The position numbers and the translations under genes were made by a program. 64,000 nucleotides of DNA. It comes from TMED14 sp002167805 (GTDB taxonomy: Bacteria > Bacteroidota > Bacteroidia > Flavobacteriales > Schleiferiaceae). Position 1 is the stretch's first letter, and the number at the start of each line of letters is the position of its first letter. The stretch lies in NCBI GenBank assembly GCA_965655795.1, contig CBFHHY010000007.1, positions 46,004 through 110,003 of the forward strand. Reading direction: 5' to 3'. This document shows positions 17,956-25,689 of the stretch, in pieces. The notes beneath the pieces were generated by a model that searched no databases, was not told the origin of the DNA, and saw only the letters and a program-made list of their open reading frames with translations.

Positions 17956-18435
17956 ATGATGAACAAATTTTTAATTTTTTTCTTTTCACTGAACATTTTA
18001 ACCCAATGTCAATCCCAAACGATAAACAAGATGGATGATTTTAAGCCGCGTATTCAAAAAAGTGATTCAGAATGGCTTGAAAAACTGGGTCCTGAGCGAT
18101 TCAGAATTTTAAGACAAAAAGGAACTGAATATCCTGGCTCGGGAGAATATGATAAGAATTTTAAAAAAGGAACATATAGCTGCGCAGGATGCGGAAATAA
18201 GTTATTCACCTCAGAGTCAAAATTTGACGCGCATTGTGGTTGGCCAAGTTTTGATAAAGAAATTATACCGGGGGCCATCACAGAAATTAGAGATTTTAGT
18301 GCGGGTATGATAAGAACAGAAATTTTATGTACCCAATGCGGAGGACATCTTGGTCATGTATTTGATGATGGACCAACAGAAACAAAGCTCCGATATTGCG
18401 TCAATAGCCTAAGCATGAGCTTTGAGGAAAGGTGA
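17956..18435 (+). CDS. msrB: Peptide-methionine (R)-S-oxide reductase MsrB, exported
   Basis: MsrB reduces methionine-R-sulfoxide in oxidised proteins. The mature domain (about 27-159) has both zinc CxxC pairs, CAGC (76-79) and CTQC (125-128), the GWPSF motif (95-99), and the catalytic C148 in RYCVNS. An N-terminal hydrophobic segment (4-16) ends at LTQC with Cys18, so the protein is probably exported. A lipoprotein is possible, although Gln before the Cys is unusual for a lipobox. An envelope location would protect periplasmic or surface proteins from oxidants. The gene stands alone between the tRNA genes. Confidence 0.92.
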   Translation: MMNKFLIFFFSLNILTQCQSQTINKMDDFKPRIQKSDSEWLEKLGPERFRILRQKGTEYPGSGEYDKNFKKGTYSCAGCGNKLFTSESKFDAHCGWPSFDKEIIPGAITEIRDFSAGMIRTEILCTQCGGHLGHVFDDGPTETKLRYCVNSLSMSFEER

Positions 18436-18480
18436 TTATTTATTTTTGATACAGAGTAAATCTTTCATTTTTTAAATAGC

Positions 18481-18510
18481 TTGCATAACGGTATTCCAAA
18501 CCTATATTTG
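18481..18510 (+). promoter_or_regulatory. Promoter of tRNA-Val (TTG, 19 nt, TATATTTG)
   Basis: TTG at 18481-18483 and TATATTTG at 18503-18510 are separated by 19 nt, the usual spacing of the Bacteroidota -33/-7 promoter. The tRNA begins 9 nt further on. This is one of the best-formed promoters in the window. Confidence 0.7.
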
Positions 18511-18519
18511 CACCCCTCC

Positions 18520-18594
18520 GGGAGATTAGCTCAGCTGGTTCAGAGCACCTCGTTTACACCGAGGGGGTCGGGGGTTCGAACCCCTCATCTCCCA
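18520..18594 (+). tRNA. tRNA-Val (anticodon TAC)
   Basis: The 75-nt cloverleaf has acceptor arms GGGAGAT and ATCTCCC, an anticodon stem CCTCG/CGAGG with TAC at 18555-18557, and the T arm GGGGGTTCGAACCCCT. The discriminator base is A and CCA is not encoded. A strong intrinsic terminator follows within 12 nt. Confidence 0.97.
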
Positions 18595-18604
18595 CAAAAA
18601 ATAA

Positions 18605-18629
18605 ACCCACTCTAATGAGTGGGTTTTTG
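18605..18629 (+). terminator. Intrinsic terminator of tRNA-Val
   Basis: The perfect 8-bp stem ACCCACTC/GAGTGGGT with a TAAT loop is followed by a T-run (18624-18628). It lies 10 nt after the tRNA 3' end. Confidence 0.85.
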
Positions 18630-18670
18630 TATAATTACACTATTTTAAAATTAAGATAATTATTTTAAAA

Positions 18671-18735
18671 AAGTTCGAACTTAGGACCGAGAGGTCCACA
18701 TTTTTAACCTCAACATTTTGTTGGGGTTTTTTATT
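18671..18735 (+). ncRNA. Candidate structured small RNA with its own terminator
   Basis: No gene covers this stretch, yet it holds three consecutive structures: the perfect palindrome AAGTTCGAACTT (18671-18682), a 5-bp hairpin GGACC/GGTCC closed by a GAGA tetraloop (18684-18697), and a terminator hairpin with a T-run (18706-18732). The tRNA-Val terminator is upstream, so this second terminator implies a separate transcript or insurance termination. No clear TAnnTTTG box precedes it, and the T-arm-like TTCGAAC could mean a tRNA remnant. It contains no credible protein frame. Confidence 0.3.
18706..18735 (+). terminator. Second intrinsic terminator before the nitroreductase gene
   Basis: AACCTCAAC pairs with GTTGGGGTT (one G-T) across a short loop and is followed by a T-run. 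The T-run is only on the plus strand, so it ends plus-strand transcription, 75 nt past the tRNA-Val terminator. Confidence 0.7.
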
Positions 18736-18782
18736 GCTATTTAAGGATAATTATTAAATCTCACTTTTTTTATTTTTACTTC

Positions 18783-19337
18783 ATGATAAACGAAGAAATA
18801 TCTCAATTAATCAAATCCAGAAAATCAATTTACCCAAATGAATTTAATGGTTCTGAAATTGATAAAGAAGTAATTATTGAATTACTTCAAAATGCTAATC
18901 ATGCTCCAACACATAAATTAACACAACCATGGATTTTTAAAATATTTAGTTCCAATGCCAAAATAAAATTGCTAAACGAAATATTTAATATAAATACTGA
19001 TATGGACGAGTTAAAAAAAAATCAACTGAGTCAAAATTTTCAAAAATCAAGCCATATTATCTGTATTTGCATGAAAGAAAATTCAAATCTTCTACCTGAA
19101 TGGGAAGAAATCTCTGCAACGGCAATGGCCGTACAAAATATATGGATTTCTTGCTCAGGCACAAGTATTGGAGGATATTGGAGCACCCCTAAGTATGCAA
19201 AACATCTACATTCATTTTTATCTCTAAATGAAAATGAAAGATGCCTGGGCTTTTTTTATTTAGGCGTCCATGATTCCAACAGAAGTGGAACTAGCCGAAG
19301 AAAAAACATTTTAGAAAAAACAGAATGGTTTGAATAA
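18783..19337 (+). CDS. Nitroreductase-family flavoprotein
   Basis: This 184-residue protein belongs to the FMN-dependent nitroreductase family, which uses NAD(P)H to reduce nitro compounds, quinones or flavins. The N-terminal FMN phosphate-binding segment is SRKSIYPNEF, followed by the conserved NHAPTHKLTQPW segment (about 39-50). The late GIGG-like part is read here as GTSIGGYWST (about 131-140). The length is normal for the short subclass. It stands alone on the plus strand, opposite the photolyase-like and DUF2256 genes. The substrate is unknown. Confidence 0.83.
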   Translation: MINEEISQLIKSRKSIYPNEFNGSEIDKEVIIELLQNANHAPTHKLTQPWIFKIFSSNAKIKLLNEIFNINTDMDELKKNQLSQNFQKSSHIICICMKENSNLLPEWEEISATAMAVQNIWISCSGTSIGGYWSTPKYAKHLHSFLSLNENERCLGFFYLGVHDSNRSGTSRRKNILEKTEWFE

Positions 19338-19351
19338 TAACAAGACGATTT

Positions 19352-19495
19352 TTATATCCGTCGTCTAACTTTTTTATTTCTTCTGCAGCGTTCACTGCAA
19401 TATTTCACTTCTGCCCAGTTTTTCTCCCATTTTTTCCTCCAATTAAAAGGAATATTGCAAACAATACAAATTTTTGATTCTAGATTTTTAGGCAT
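19352..19495 (-). CDS. DUF2256 family zinc-ribbon-like protein, 47 aa
   Basis: I found this short gene by translating the gap. The frame begins at the ATG at 19495, inside the end of the photolyase-like gene (8-bp overlap), and ends at TAA 19352. The 47-residue product has two Cys pairs, CIVC (10-13) and CSERC (33-37), a Trp-rich middle (FNWRKKWEKNW) and a very basic tail, which matches DUF2256. That family is often encoded next to cryptochrome/photolyase genes, as here. The cysteines suggest a zinc ribbon and the charge suggests nucleic-acid binding. Its biochemical role is unknown to me. Confidence 0.85.
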   Translation of the reverse strand: MPKNLESKICIVCNIPFNWRKKWEKNWAEVKYCSERCRRNKKVRRRI

Positions 19496-20570
19496 ATTTC
19501 CTAAAAATTTCTTTTTTTGCTTTCTTCCAGAATGAAAAGAAAGAAGAGTGGTAGCCTTTAACCGAAGACATCCAATCTCTCTCGTCTTTTATCCCTTTAT
19601 AATTATGATTATTGGGATGTTCTTTATAAATAACTTGAGATTTTCCAATTGGCAATTCGTCAAACTCACCTACAAATACTTTAATCCCTTCTATATTTTT
19701 TGATAAAGAAAGCATGAAATTCATAGCTTTTTCACCGATAGGCTGTAAATCAATGACACTTGGTTCGATGAGTAAAATTCTATGATAATTAGATTCTTTT
19801 CTCCAATTTGGGTCTAAGTTGTAATAATTATAGATGCATACTGTTTTTCCGTCATTAATATTAAAAAGATCAGATTTTGGATATACAACTTCAAAATCAA
19901 AACTAGTCAACTCTTTCAGTGTCTCAGGTTGTAGGATTTCGCTCAACTCAGAATAATCGATATCCAAGTACGTTTTTTTTTGTTGAGTCCTGGTATACTT
20001 ATTAATATTATCTTGATTCGCTATGTATTTTTTACTACTGTTGGTACCAGCTACCCATTGCCAGCTGAGGGAATTGGAGGCCCAATCACCGTCGAGTAGG
20101 TGATAATACATCCATTTTGCTGGAACTTTCCAATGGTTTTTCGCAACGTTAACACTAAGTGCAGCAATGTACATTCTAAGATGGTTGTGCACATAACCTG
20201 TTTTATAAAGCTCTTTGATGGCTGTATCTAGGGCTTTAATTCCAGTATTGTGATCTACAATATTTTTTGAAACCTCATAAGAAAGTATATCAGATTGGGG
20301 ATTTTTTATGTCTCGATTAATATCTTTTTCCTGCCATACTAGCTGCCAGTAATCCCTCCAAGCCAGTTCTTGTATGAATTTTTCAATTTTATTTAAATCA
20401 AACCCTCTATTGACTAAGTTTTTGAATATTTGATCTGTGGACAAAACTCCTCTTGATATGTAGGGCGAGAGACGTGATACATCTCCATCAATATAGTTAC
20501 GATTGAAAGCATACCTCAAAGGATTAACTTTGTCAACTTTCTCCAAGATTGAAATATAATCGGTTTTCAA
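19488..20570 (-). CDS. Photolyase/cryptochrome FAD-binding-domain protein with unusual C-terminal domain
   Basis: Residues 5-195 match the FAD-binding helical domain of photolyases and cryptochromes: LAWRDYWQLVWQE (69-81), YVHNHLRMYIAAL (126-138) and GDWASNSLSWQWVAGTN (161-177) are all typical. The usual N-terminal antenna (Rossmann) domain is missing: the protein starts directly at the helical domain. Instead, residues 240-345 after it form a strand/helix segment (KTVCIYNYY, HRILLIEPS, IKVFVGEFDEL) that resembles a photolyase alpha/beta domain. This suggests a reordered two-domain protein. Overlap with a DUF2256 gene supports a cryptochrome/photolyase context. Whether it repairs DNA or senses light is unknown. 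Confidence 0.82.
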   Translation of the reverse strand: MKTDYISILEKVDKVNPLRYAFNRNYIDGDVSRLSPYISRGVLSTDQIFKNLVNRGFDLNKIEKFIQELAWRDYWQLVWQEKDINRDIKNPQSDILSYEVSKNIVDHNTGIKALDTAIKELYKTGYVHNHLRMYIAALSVNVAKNHWKVPAKWMYYHLLDGDWASNSLSWQWVAGTNSSKKYIANQDNINKYTRTQQKKTYLDIDYSELSEILQPETLKELTSFDFEVVYPKSDLFNINDGKTVCIYNYYNLDPNWRKESNYHRILLIEPSVIDLQPIGEKAMNFMLSLSKNIEGIKVFVGEFDELPIGKSQVIYKEHPNNHNYKGIKDERDWMSSVKGYHSSFFSFWKKAKKEIFRKYA

Positions 20571-20659
20571 GAAATTGATTTTTATTTATTTCAGGAGCCT
20601 TTTACTCTTTGGAATATAGCATAAATAACTAACGCATATATTATAGCCTAAGTTCGATA

Positions 20660-21565
20660 ATGAGAATAAAGTTTATCATATTTTTCTTTTTATTTCTTTT
20701 AAAATCGATATGTTTTGGTAAAAACGATCATCCTGACTCGACAAACAGCAATTCCAATATTTTAAATATTGCCACTTGGAATATTCAAATGCTTCCTACA
20801 AATTTTTCATTTGTTTCAAAATTCCTGCAAAAAAAACAGAAAACAAGAACCCCATTGATCATAGATTATTGCATAAAGCATGACTTCGATATTATTGTTT
20901 TTCAAGAAGTGTTTGATCGTAAAATTAGAAGAAAGATTATTCAGGGTTTAAATAAATCTTACCCCTATCAAATCCATCCAATTAAAAATAAAAAAGCATT
21001 AGTGAGTAATGGTTTATTAATTGTGGGACGAATTCCTTTAAATTACCTTGATCATATTGTTTTTAAGCCAGGGGTCAAAGCAGATAAATATGCTGCAAAA
21101 GGATGCGTTTTATTTCACGCTCAAGTAAATGACATTGATATCCATTTTATGGGCACTCATCTTCAGTCAGGCAATTCTTCCAAAGCCATTTCCACACGTA
21201 AACTTCAATATCGAGATATTCGGAAATTAATGAATCGGAATTCGAAGGATAATAATCCATTCATCATCCTTGGTGATCTAAATACGAAAAAGTCCGAGAA
21301 AGAAAAGTACTTAGAAATGTTAAATATACTGGGAGTTTCAGACTCTGAATCAATATTTAAAAATCTATACACTTTTAGTCCTGAAAATTCATGGAATAAT
21401 AACTCAAGACCGCTTCAACTTGATTATATACTGATTCAAAAGGACAATATGAAGTTGAAAATAAATTGGCAAAAAGTCTTTAAGCCTACGCATTTGTATA
21501 AAGGCAAAGAAATGGACCTTGCTGATCATTATCTCCTGAATGCTGAAATATTAGTTCGAAAATAG
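20660..21565 (+). CDS. Endonuclease/exonuclease/phosphatase (sphingomyelinase-like) family protein, secreted
   Basis: This 301-residue protein has a signal peptide (1-20, ending CFG) and an EEP-fold hydrolase domain. Metal and catalytic motifs are visible: N41 in ATWNIQM, E83 in FQEVFD, GTHLQSG (about 165-171), GDLNTKK, LDYILI, and the final ADHYLL with the catalytic Asp-His. The HLQSGNS form and overall layout are closest to neutral sphingomyelinases, which cleave phosphodiesters of sphingolipids. Bacteroidota make sphingolipids, so self or foreign lipid could be the substrate; DNA cannot be excluded. A TAAGTTCG sequence ends 3 nt before the ATG. Confidence 0.82.
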   Translation: MRIKFIIFFFLFLLKSICFGKNDHPDSTNSNSNILNIATWNIQMLPTNFSFVSKFLQKKQKTRTPLIIDYCIKHDFDIIVFQEVFDRKIRRKIIQGLNKSYPYQIHPIKNKKALVSNGLLIVGRIPLNYLDHIVFKPGVKADKYAAKGCVLFHAQVNDIDIHFMGTHLQSGNSSKAISTRKLQYRDIRKLMNRNSKDNNPFIILGDLNTKKSEKEKYLEMLNILGVSDSESIFKNLYTFSPENSWNNNSRPLQLDYILIQKDNMKLKINWQKVFKPTHLYKGKEMDLADHYLLNAEILVRK

Positions 21566-21584
21566 GGTAATACTTAAAAAAACT

Positions 21585-22514
21585 CTAGGCGAGACCAATC
21601 TCTTTTAGTCTTTGTTGCAAGTATTGACCCGCGGTTATATCATCAAAACTCTTTGGATTCTGCTCAGAAATACAAATATCTAAGCAGTTTAAGGGCATAC
21701 TTTCATCTGGGTGAACAAAAAATGGCATCGAAAATCTTGGAAGGTGAAGTCTCTCAACAGGAGGATTAACAACCCGATGTGTAGTTGACCGCATAGTATT
21801 ATTAGTGAGACGCTGAAGCATATCTCCTACATTTATTACCAGAACATCACTCGTGACATGAATTGGTACCCACTCATCATCTTTATTGAGAAGTTCAAGT
21901 CCTTCAGCAGATGCTCCCATTAAAAGGGTAATAAGATTAATGTCTTCGTGCGCTGCTGCGCGAATTCCTTTTTGAGTAAAATCTTTTTGCCCGGGATAGT
22001 GGATTGCCCGGAATATCGAGTGCCCCTGATTCAAATATGATTCAAAGAAATTCTCTTCAAGAGATAAATACGAAGCTATTGCTTTCATAAGCTGATGGCC
22101 AATTCTTTCAAGCTTATTGTATGCAATTGAAACGGCGCTGTCCATGTTTTCGATGTTCGGAACTAGAACATTTTTATCAAGACCGCGTTCTGCAGCATTC
22201 ATAGGACCCCATTGAAAGAATTCTTTTAAATCAGGTCTTGTTTCTCCTTTCGCATGTTCAGTCCCAAATGGTGTAAAGCCTCTTTGCCCTTTGGCACCTG
22301 GTACAAAAGACTTCATTTTAAATTCATTATCCTGATTGAAGAATTCTTTGATTACATTTTGTAACAAATCCCTATCCGCATTTGTAAAGTCGTGTCCCTC
22401 AATAGCTGCAAAACCAATGGATTCGAAAGCTTTTCCTAAATCCAATACGAAATTTTTTCGCATGGGTTCTGTTCCGTCAATGTAATTGCTTAAGTCAAGT
22501 GTTTTCAATTTCAT
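21585..22514 (-). CDS. 2-oxoglutarate/Fe(II) dioxygenase of the isopenicillin-N-synthase family
   Basis: This 309-residue soluble oxygenase has the N-terminal DIOX_N region (TLDLSNYIDG onward) and the C-terminal 2OG-Fe(II) domain. The facial triad is H189-x-D191 in AAAHEDIN and H246 in STTHRVVN, and the 2-oxoglutarate-binding RxS is R260/S262. All key residues are present, so it should be active. Family members oxidise many small molecules, and the substrate cannot be read from the sequence. It is divergent from the E1 dehydrogenase gene, with 59 nt between their start codons, and has a TATCTTTG box 5 nt upstream. Confidence 0.88.
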   Translation of the reverse strand: MKLKTLDLSNYIDGTEPMRKNFVLDLGKAFESIGFAAIEGHDFTNADRDLLQNVIKEFFNQDNEFKMKSFVPGAKGQRGFTPFGTEHAKGETRPDLKEFFQWGPMNAAERGLDKNVLVPNIENMDSAVSIAYNKLERIGHQLMKAIASYLSLEENFFESYLNQGHSIFRAIHYPGQKDFTQKGIRAAAHEDINLITLLMGASAEGLELLNKDDEWVPIHVTSDVLVINVGDMLQRLTNNTMRSTTHRVVNPPVERLHLPRFSMPFFVHPDESMPLNCLDICISEQNPKSFDDITAGQYLQQRLKEIGLA

Positions 22515-22519
22515 ATTTG

Positions 22520-22527
22520 CAAAGATA
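22520..22527 (-). promoter_or_regulatory. -7 promoter box for the 2-oxoglutarate dioxygenase gene
   Basis: The minus strand reads TATCTTTG followed by C, an exact TAnnTTTG match, ending 5 nt before the ATG at 22514. A leaderless or nearly leaderless transcript is expected. Confidence 0.55.
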
Positions 22528-22573
22528 CTAGGATTGTTTCATTAAGGATTCTACCCCACCTTTGTCAAGTCTC

Positions 22574-24562
22574 ATGTCACAAAATAATTTTTATTCTAAA
22601 CTTGACAAATCAGATGCACAAAAGTATTTCGAGCACCTCTTCCTTCCCCGTGCTGTTGAGGATAGAATGCTTCTAGCTTTGCGTCAAGGAATAATTTCTA
22701 AATGGTTTTCTAGCTATGGCCAGGAAGCTGTATCAGTCGCAACCACACTTGCTATGCACGAAGATGAATGGATTTGTACAATGCATAGAAACTTGGGAGT
22801 TTTTACGTCAAGAAATATTCCTTTGGAAAAGCTCTTTTCTCAGTTTCAAGGGAAACCTAATGGTTTTACCAAAGGCAGAGATCGCTCTTTTCATTTCGGC
22901 TCCAAGGAGCATAATATTTTTGGAATGATTAGCCATTTAGGCGCACAATTAGGAGTCGCAGATGGGCTAGCTTTCGCAAGAAAACTAAATCATGAAAAAA
23001 AATGTGTTTTGGTGTTTACTGGAGATGGAGGTGCATCCCAGGGAGACTTCCATGAAGCTTTAAATGTTGCTTCAGTATGGAAACTTCCCGTTCTTTTTGT
23101 CGTAGAAAACAACCAATGGGGGCTATCAACTCCATCCAACGAACAATTCAACTTTGACTCTTTTACGGTAAAAGGAGATGCATATGGAATGGAAGCACAT
23201 AGTGTTGATGGAAATGATTTTGCAGCAACTCTGTCTTTATCAAAAAAATTAACGTCGAGTATTCGAAGCAACCCAAGGCCAATTTTATTAGAATGTAAAA
23301 CGTTCAGAATAAGAGGTCATGAAGAAGCTTCAGGGACAAAATACTATCCAAAAGGCCTTATTGATTCATGGAAATCGAAAGACCCCATTCTTAATTTTCG
23401 AGGGAATTTGATTTCAGAGAAAATTCTTTCTAAGAATGAGATAAAATCGATTGAAGAAAGTCTAAATGATAAGGTTCTTGGGAGTCTCAAAATTGCATTG
23501 AAAGAGTCGGATTCTGAATTTAAACTGGAGAATGAGTTAAAAGATGTCTTCAGTAACAAAAAATATGATTCAGAAAAAACCCAAAATAAAGGTAAACTAA
23601 AAAAAATGCGTTTTATCGATGCAATTCACTCAGGCCTAGAGTGCTCATTAAAAGAACATGACAACCTAATTTTTATGGGCCAAGACATAGCCGATTATGG
23701 TGGTGTGTTTAAAGCAACAGATACTTTTTTAGAAAAGTTTGGAAAAGAAAGAATAATAAACACTCCATTGTGTGAATCTGCGATTGTAGGGGTTGGTGTT
23801 GGATTATCGGTAATGGGCAAAAAAACCATGATTGAAATGCAATTTTCCGACTTCGTTTCTGAAGCTATGACACAAATTTGTAACCAGGCTGCTAAATTGA
23901 ACTATAGGTGGGGACAAAATGTAGATATGGTTATCCGCATGCCAACGGGAGCCGGAGTTAACGCAGGCCCCTTTCATTCCCAAAGTACTGAATCTTGGTT
24001 CACCCGAATCCCAGGGCTAAAAGTTGTATACCCTTCAAATGCCTTCGATGCCAAAGGGTTATTGATTCAAGCATTTGAGGATCCAAACCCTATTCTCTTC
24101 TTCGAACATAAGGCTCTATATAGATCACAAGAAAGTGATGTTAACGAAGGCTACTTTACTTTACCCATAGGAAAGGCTGCAACTATAAATGAAGGTGACC
24201 AGATCACTATAATCAGTTATGGATTAGGAATAAAATGGGTTCAAGATTGGCTCAATGAGAATAAAGAAGTTTCTTGTGATCTGATCGATTTAAGAAGTCT
24301 TGTACCCTTGGATAGAGATACACTTGTAAAGTCGGTCAAAAAAACTGGACGTTGTGTCATTGTCCAAGAGGACATAATGAGAGGAAGCATTGGTAGCGAT
24401 ATTTCTCAAATAATTCAATCAGAATGTTTTGAATATCTTGACTCTCCAATAAAAGTCATTTCTAGCATTCCAACTCCAATTCCTTTTGCCTCAAATCTCG
24501 AGAAAGGCTATTTAGCGAATAATTGGATGGATCAAGGAATAAAAGAAGTAATTCGTTTTTAA
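22574..24562 (+). CDS. Branched-chain 2-oxoacid dehydrogenase E1, fused alpha and beta subunits
   Basis: This thiamine-diphosphate enzyme decarboxylates 2-oxoisovalerate-type acids and passes the acyl group to the E2 lipoyl domain. The alpha part (about 1-330) contains the GDGGAS...ENN thiamine-diphosphate motif (about 150-180) and the RGHEEAS phosphorylation-loop region. The beta part (about 345-662) begins at KMRFIDAIHSGL and includes MGQDIADYGGVF and the C-terminal transketolase domain. Alpha-beta fusions are common in Bacteroidota. I start at the ATG at 22574; a TTG four codons earlier is in frame but overlaps a promoter-like CACCTTTG. E2 and E3 genes are not nearby. Confidence 0.9.
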   Translation: MSQNNFYSKLDKSDAQKYFEHLFLPRAVEDRMLLALRQGIISKWFSSYGQEAVSVATTLAMHEDEWICTMHRNLGVFTSRNIPLEKLFSQFQGKPNGFTKGRDRSFHFGSKEHNIFGMISHLGAQLGVADGLAFARKLNHEKKCVLVFTGDGGASQGDFHEALNVASVWKLPVLFVVENNQWGLSTPSNEQFNFDSFTVKGDAYGMEAHSVDGNDFAATLSLSKKLTSSIRSNPRPILLECKTFRIRGHEEASGTKYYPKGLIDSWKSKDPILNFRGNLISEKILSKNEIKSIEESLNDKVLGSLKIALKESDSEFKLENELKDVFSNKKYDSEKTQNKGKLKKMRFIDAIHSGLECSLKEHDNLIFMGQDIADYGGVFKATDTFLEKFGKERIINTPLCESAIVGVGVGLSVMGKKTMIEMQFSDFVSEAMTQICNQAAKLNYRWGQNVDMVIRMPTGAGVNAGPFHSQSTESWFTRIPGLKVVYPSNAFDAKGLLIQAFEDPNPILFFEHKALYRSQESDVNEGYFTLPIGKAATINEGDQITIISYGLGIKWVQDWLNENKEVSCDLIDLRSLVPLDRDTLVKSVKKTGRCVIVQEDIMRGSIGSDISQIIQSECFEYLDSPIKVISSIPTPIPFASNLEKGYLANNWMDQGIKEVIRF

Positions 24563-24587
24563 AAAAGAACTCCCTTCTTGTCAATAA

Positions 24588-24827
24588 GATAGTGATGCCA
24601 CAAATTCCACAGAAAGTAATCTTAGCGGAGTTATAGGTTTAATTATAAACTATCAAGTTCTAGATTTTAGTTTGTCACATAAAAGAAAGAAATACTCTCT
24701 TAAATCTGGAATCAATAATATTTTAGACGCATCTTACTTTACCAGAAGAGCAACAGGATTCCCGGGACCGAGAATCATTCCTTTTCCACGAAGAAACTTT
24801 TATGTAACTTTTGAATTTAATTTTTAG
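24588..24827 (+). pseudogene. C-terminal remnant of a FecA-like TonB-dependent receptor
   Basis: The 339-nt gap after the E1 gene has no intact gene, but one frame is open for 79 codons from just after a TAA (24585-24587) to TAG (24825-24827). Its translation looks like the end of a FecA-type siderophore receptor: DATNSTESN, the LDFSLSHK strand, KSGINNILDASYFTRRATG, FPGP, and a final aromatic FYVTFEFNF strand. The frame has no plausible start, and the plug and almost all of the barrel are absent. It is therefore a decayed fragment left by a deletion. The remaining 74 nt up to trmD hold only its promoter-like sequence. Confidence 0.8.
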
Positions 24828-24850
24828 TTCTAAATTTATGCACGTCTTTT

Positions 24851-24879
24851 TTTGTTGTTAAACAGAAAAAATATATTTC
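24851..24879 (+). promoter_or_regulatory. Candidate promoter for trmD
   Basis: TTTG at 24851-24854 and TATATTTC at 24872-24879 lie 17 nt apart. The second box differs from TAnnTTTG in its last base, and the spacing is slightly short. It lies 22 nt before the trmD ATG. Confidence 0.4.
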
Positions 24880-24901
24880 CGCGAATTACAAAAATCTCAA
24901 A

Positions 24902-25585
24902 ATGAGCTTCCGTATCGACATTGTCAGCCTATTGCCTGAGATTATTAGGAGTCCTTTTGATTCTAGCATTTTAATGCGTGCTCAAAAAAAAGGTTTAGTT
25001 AAAGTCTATTTGCATGACCTCCGAGAGTATGGTGAAGGAAAGCATAAACAGGTTGATGACTATGCTTTTGGTGGTGGAGCAGGTATGGTGATGCTAGCGG
25101 GTCCAATTTTCAAATGCATCAATGAGCTAAAGAGTCAAAGAGATTACGATGCTGTAATATATACTACACCTGATGGTCAAAAGTTTAATCAAAAACTAGC
25201 AAATAAGTTATCTCTAAAGAAAAATTTAATAATTCTTTGTGGACATTATAAAGGAATTGATCAACGTGTAAGAGATTCTTTAATTACCCATGAAATAAGC
25301 ATTGGAGATTACGTTCTTAGCGGAGGAGAGCTTGCTGCAGCCGTTATCTCAGATGCTCTAATTCGATTAATTCCGGGCGTTTTAAATGATGGCTCAAGTG
25401 CTCTAACAGATTCCTTTCAAGATAATCTGCTCTCCCACCCCATTTATACGAGACCTTCAAATTTTGAAGGAATGAAAGTTCCCAACATATTATTAAGTGG
25501 CAATTCAAGAAAAATTGAAATCTGGAAAGCAGAACAAGCATTGAAAATTACCAAAGCTAAAAGACCTGATCTTCTTGAAGATTAG
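24902..25585 (+). CDS. trmD: tRNA (guanine-37-N1)-methyltransferase TrmD
   Basis: TrmD methylates G37 next to the anticodon, which prevents +1 frameshifts. The SPOUT trefoil-knot features are present: the GGGAGMVM loop (about 58-65), YTTPDGQ, LCGHYKGID (about 117-125) and the knot loop SIGDYVLSGGE (about 136-146). The 227-residue length is normal. The gene starts 74 nt after the fecA-like remnant and is followed by rplS, the trmD-rplS order common in bacteria. rimM and rpsP, often found with them, are not here. Confidence 0.95.
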   Translation: MSFRIDIVSLLPEIIRSPFDSSILMRAQKKGLVKVYLHDLREYGEGKHKQVDDYAFGGGAGMVMLAGPIFKCINELKSQRDYDAVIYTTPDGQKFNQKLANKLSLKKNLIILCGHYKGIDQRVRDSLITHEISIGDYVLSGGELAAAVISDALIRLIPGVLNDGSSALTDSFQDNLLSHPIYTRPSNFEGMKVPNILLSGNSRKIEIWKAEQALKITKAKRPDLLED

Positions 25586-25608
25586 TTCTTCGGGAACAAA
25601 AAATTTGT

Positions 25609-25616
25609 TACATTTG
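25609..25616 (+). promoter_or_regulatory. -7 promoter box for rplS
   Basis: TACATTTG followed by C matches TAnnTTTG and lies 94 nt before the rplS start, leaving a leader of about 85-90 nt that contains a folded element. Confidence 0.55.
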
Positions 25617-25646
25617 CGCCCTCGTTGAAAGTTTACTTAAACGATT

Positions 25647-25689
25647 CTAATACCAACCTCTGATCAAAGAGATGAATGTTGACTATTAG
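25647..25689 (+). promoter_or_regulatory. Folded leader element of rplS (candidate autoregulatory RNA)
   Basis: Between promoter and start codon three nested stems can be drawn: CTAATA/TATTAG (25647-25652 with 25684-25689), CAAC/GTTG (25654-25657 with 25678-25681) and CTCT/AGAG (25658-25661 with 25668-25671), with an internal loop and a bulge on the 3' side. Ribosomal protein leaders often bind the encoded protein to control its synthesis, so an L19-responsive element is a reasonable guess. It is not proven here. Confidence 0.45.

Noticed and set aside
18671..18705. Possible tRNA pseudogene because of a TTCGAAC T-arm-like sequence
   Set aside because: No acceptor, D or anticodon arm can be drawn around it. 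I prefer a structured RNA candidate.
22562..22573. TTG start of the E1 fusion
   Set aside because: The ATG at 22574 is stronger, and the TTG overlaps a promoter-like CACCTTTG sequence.
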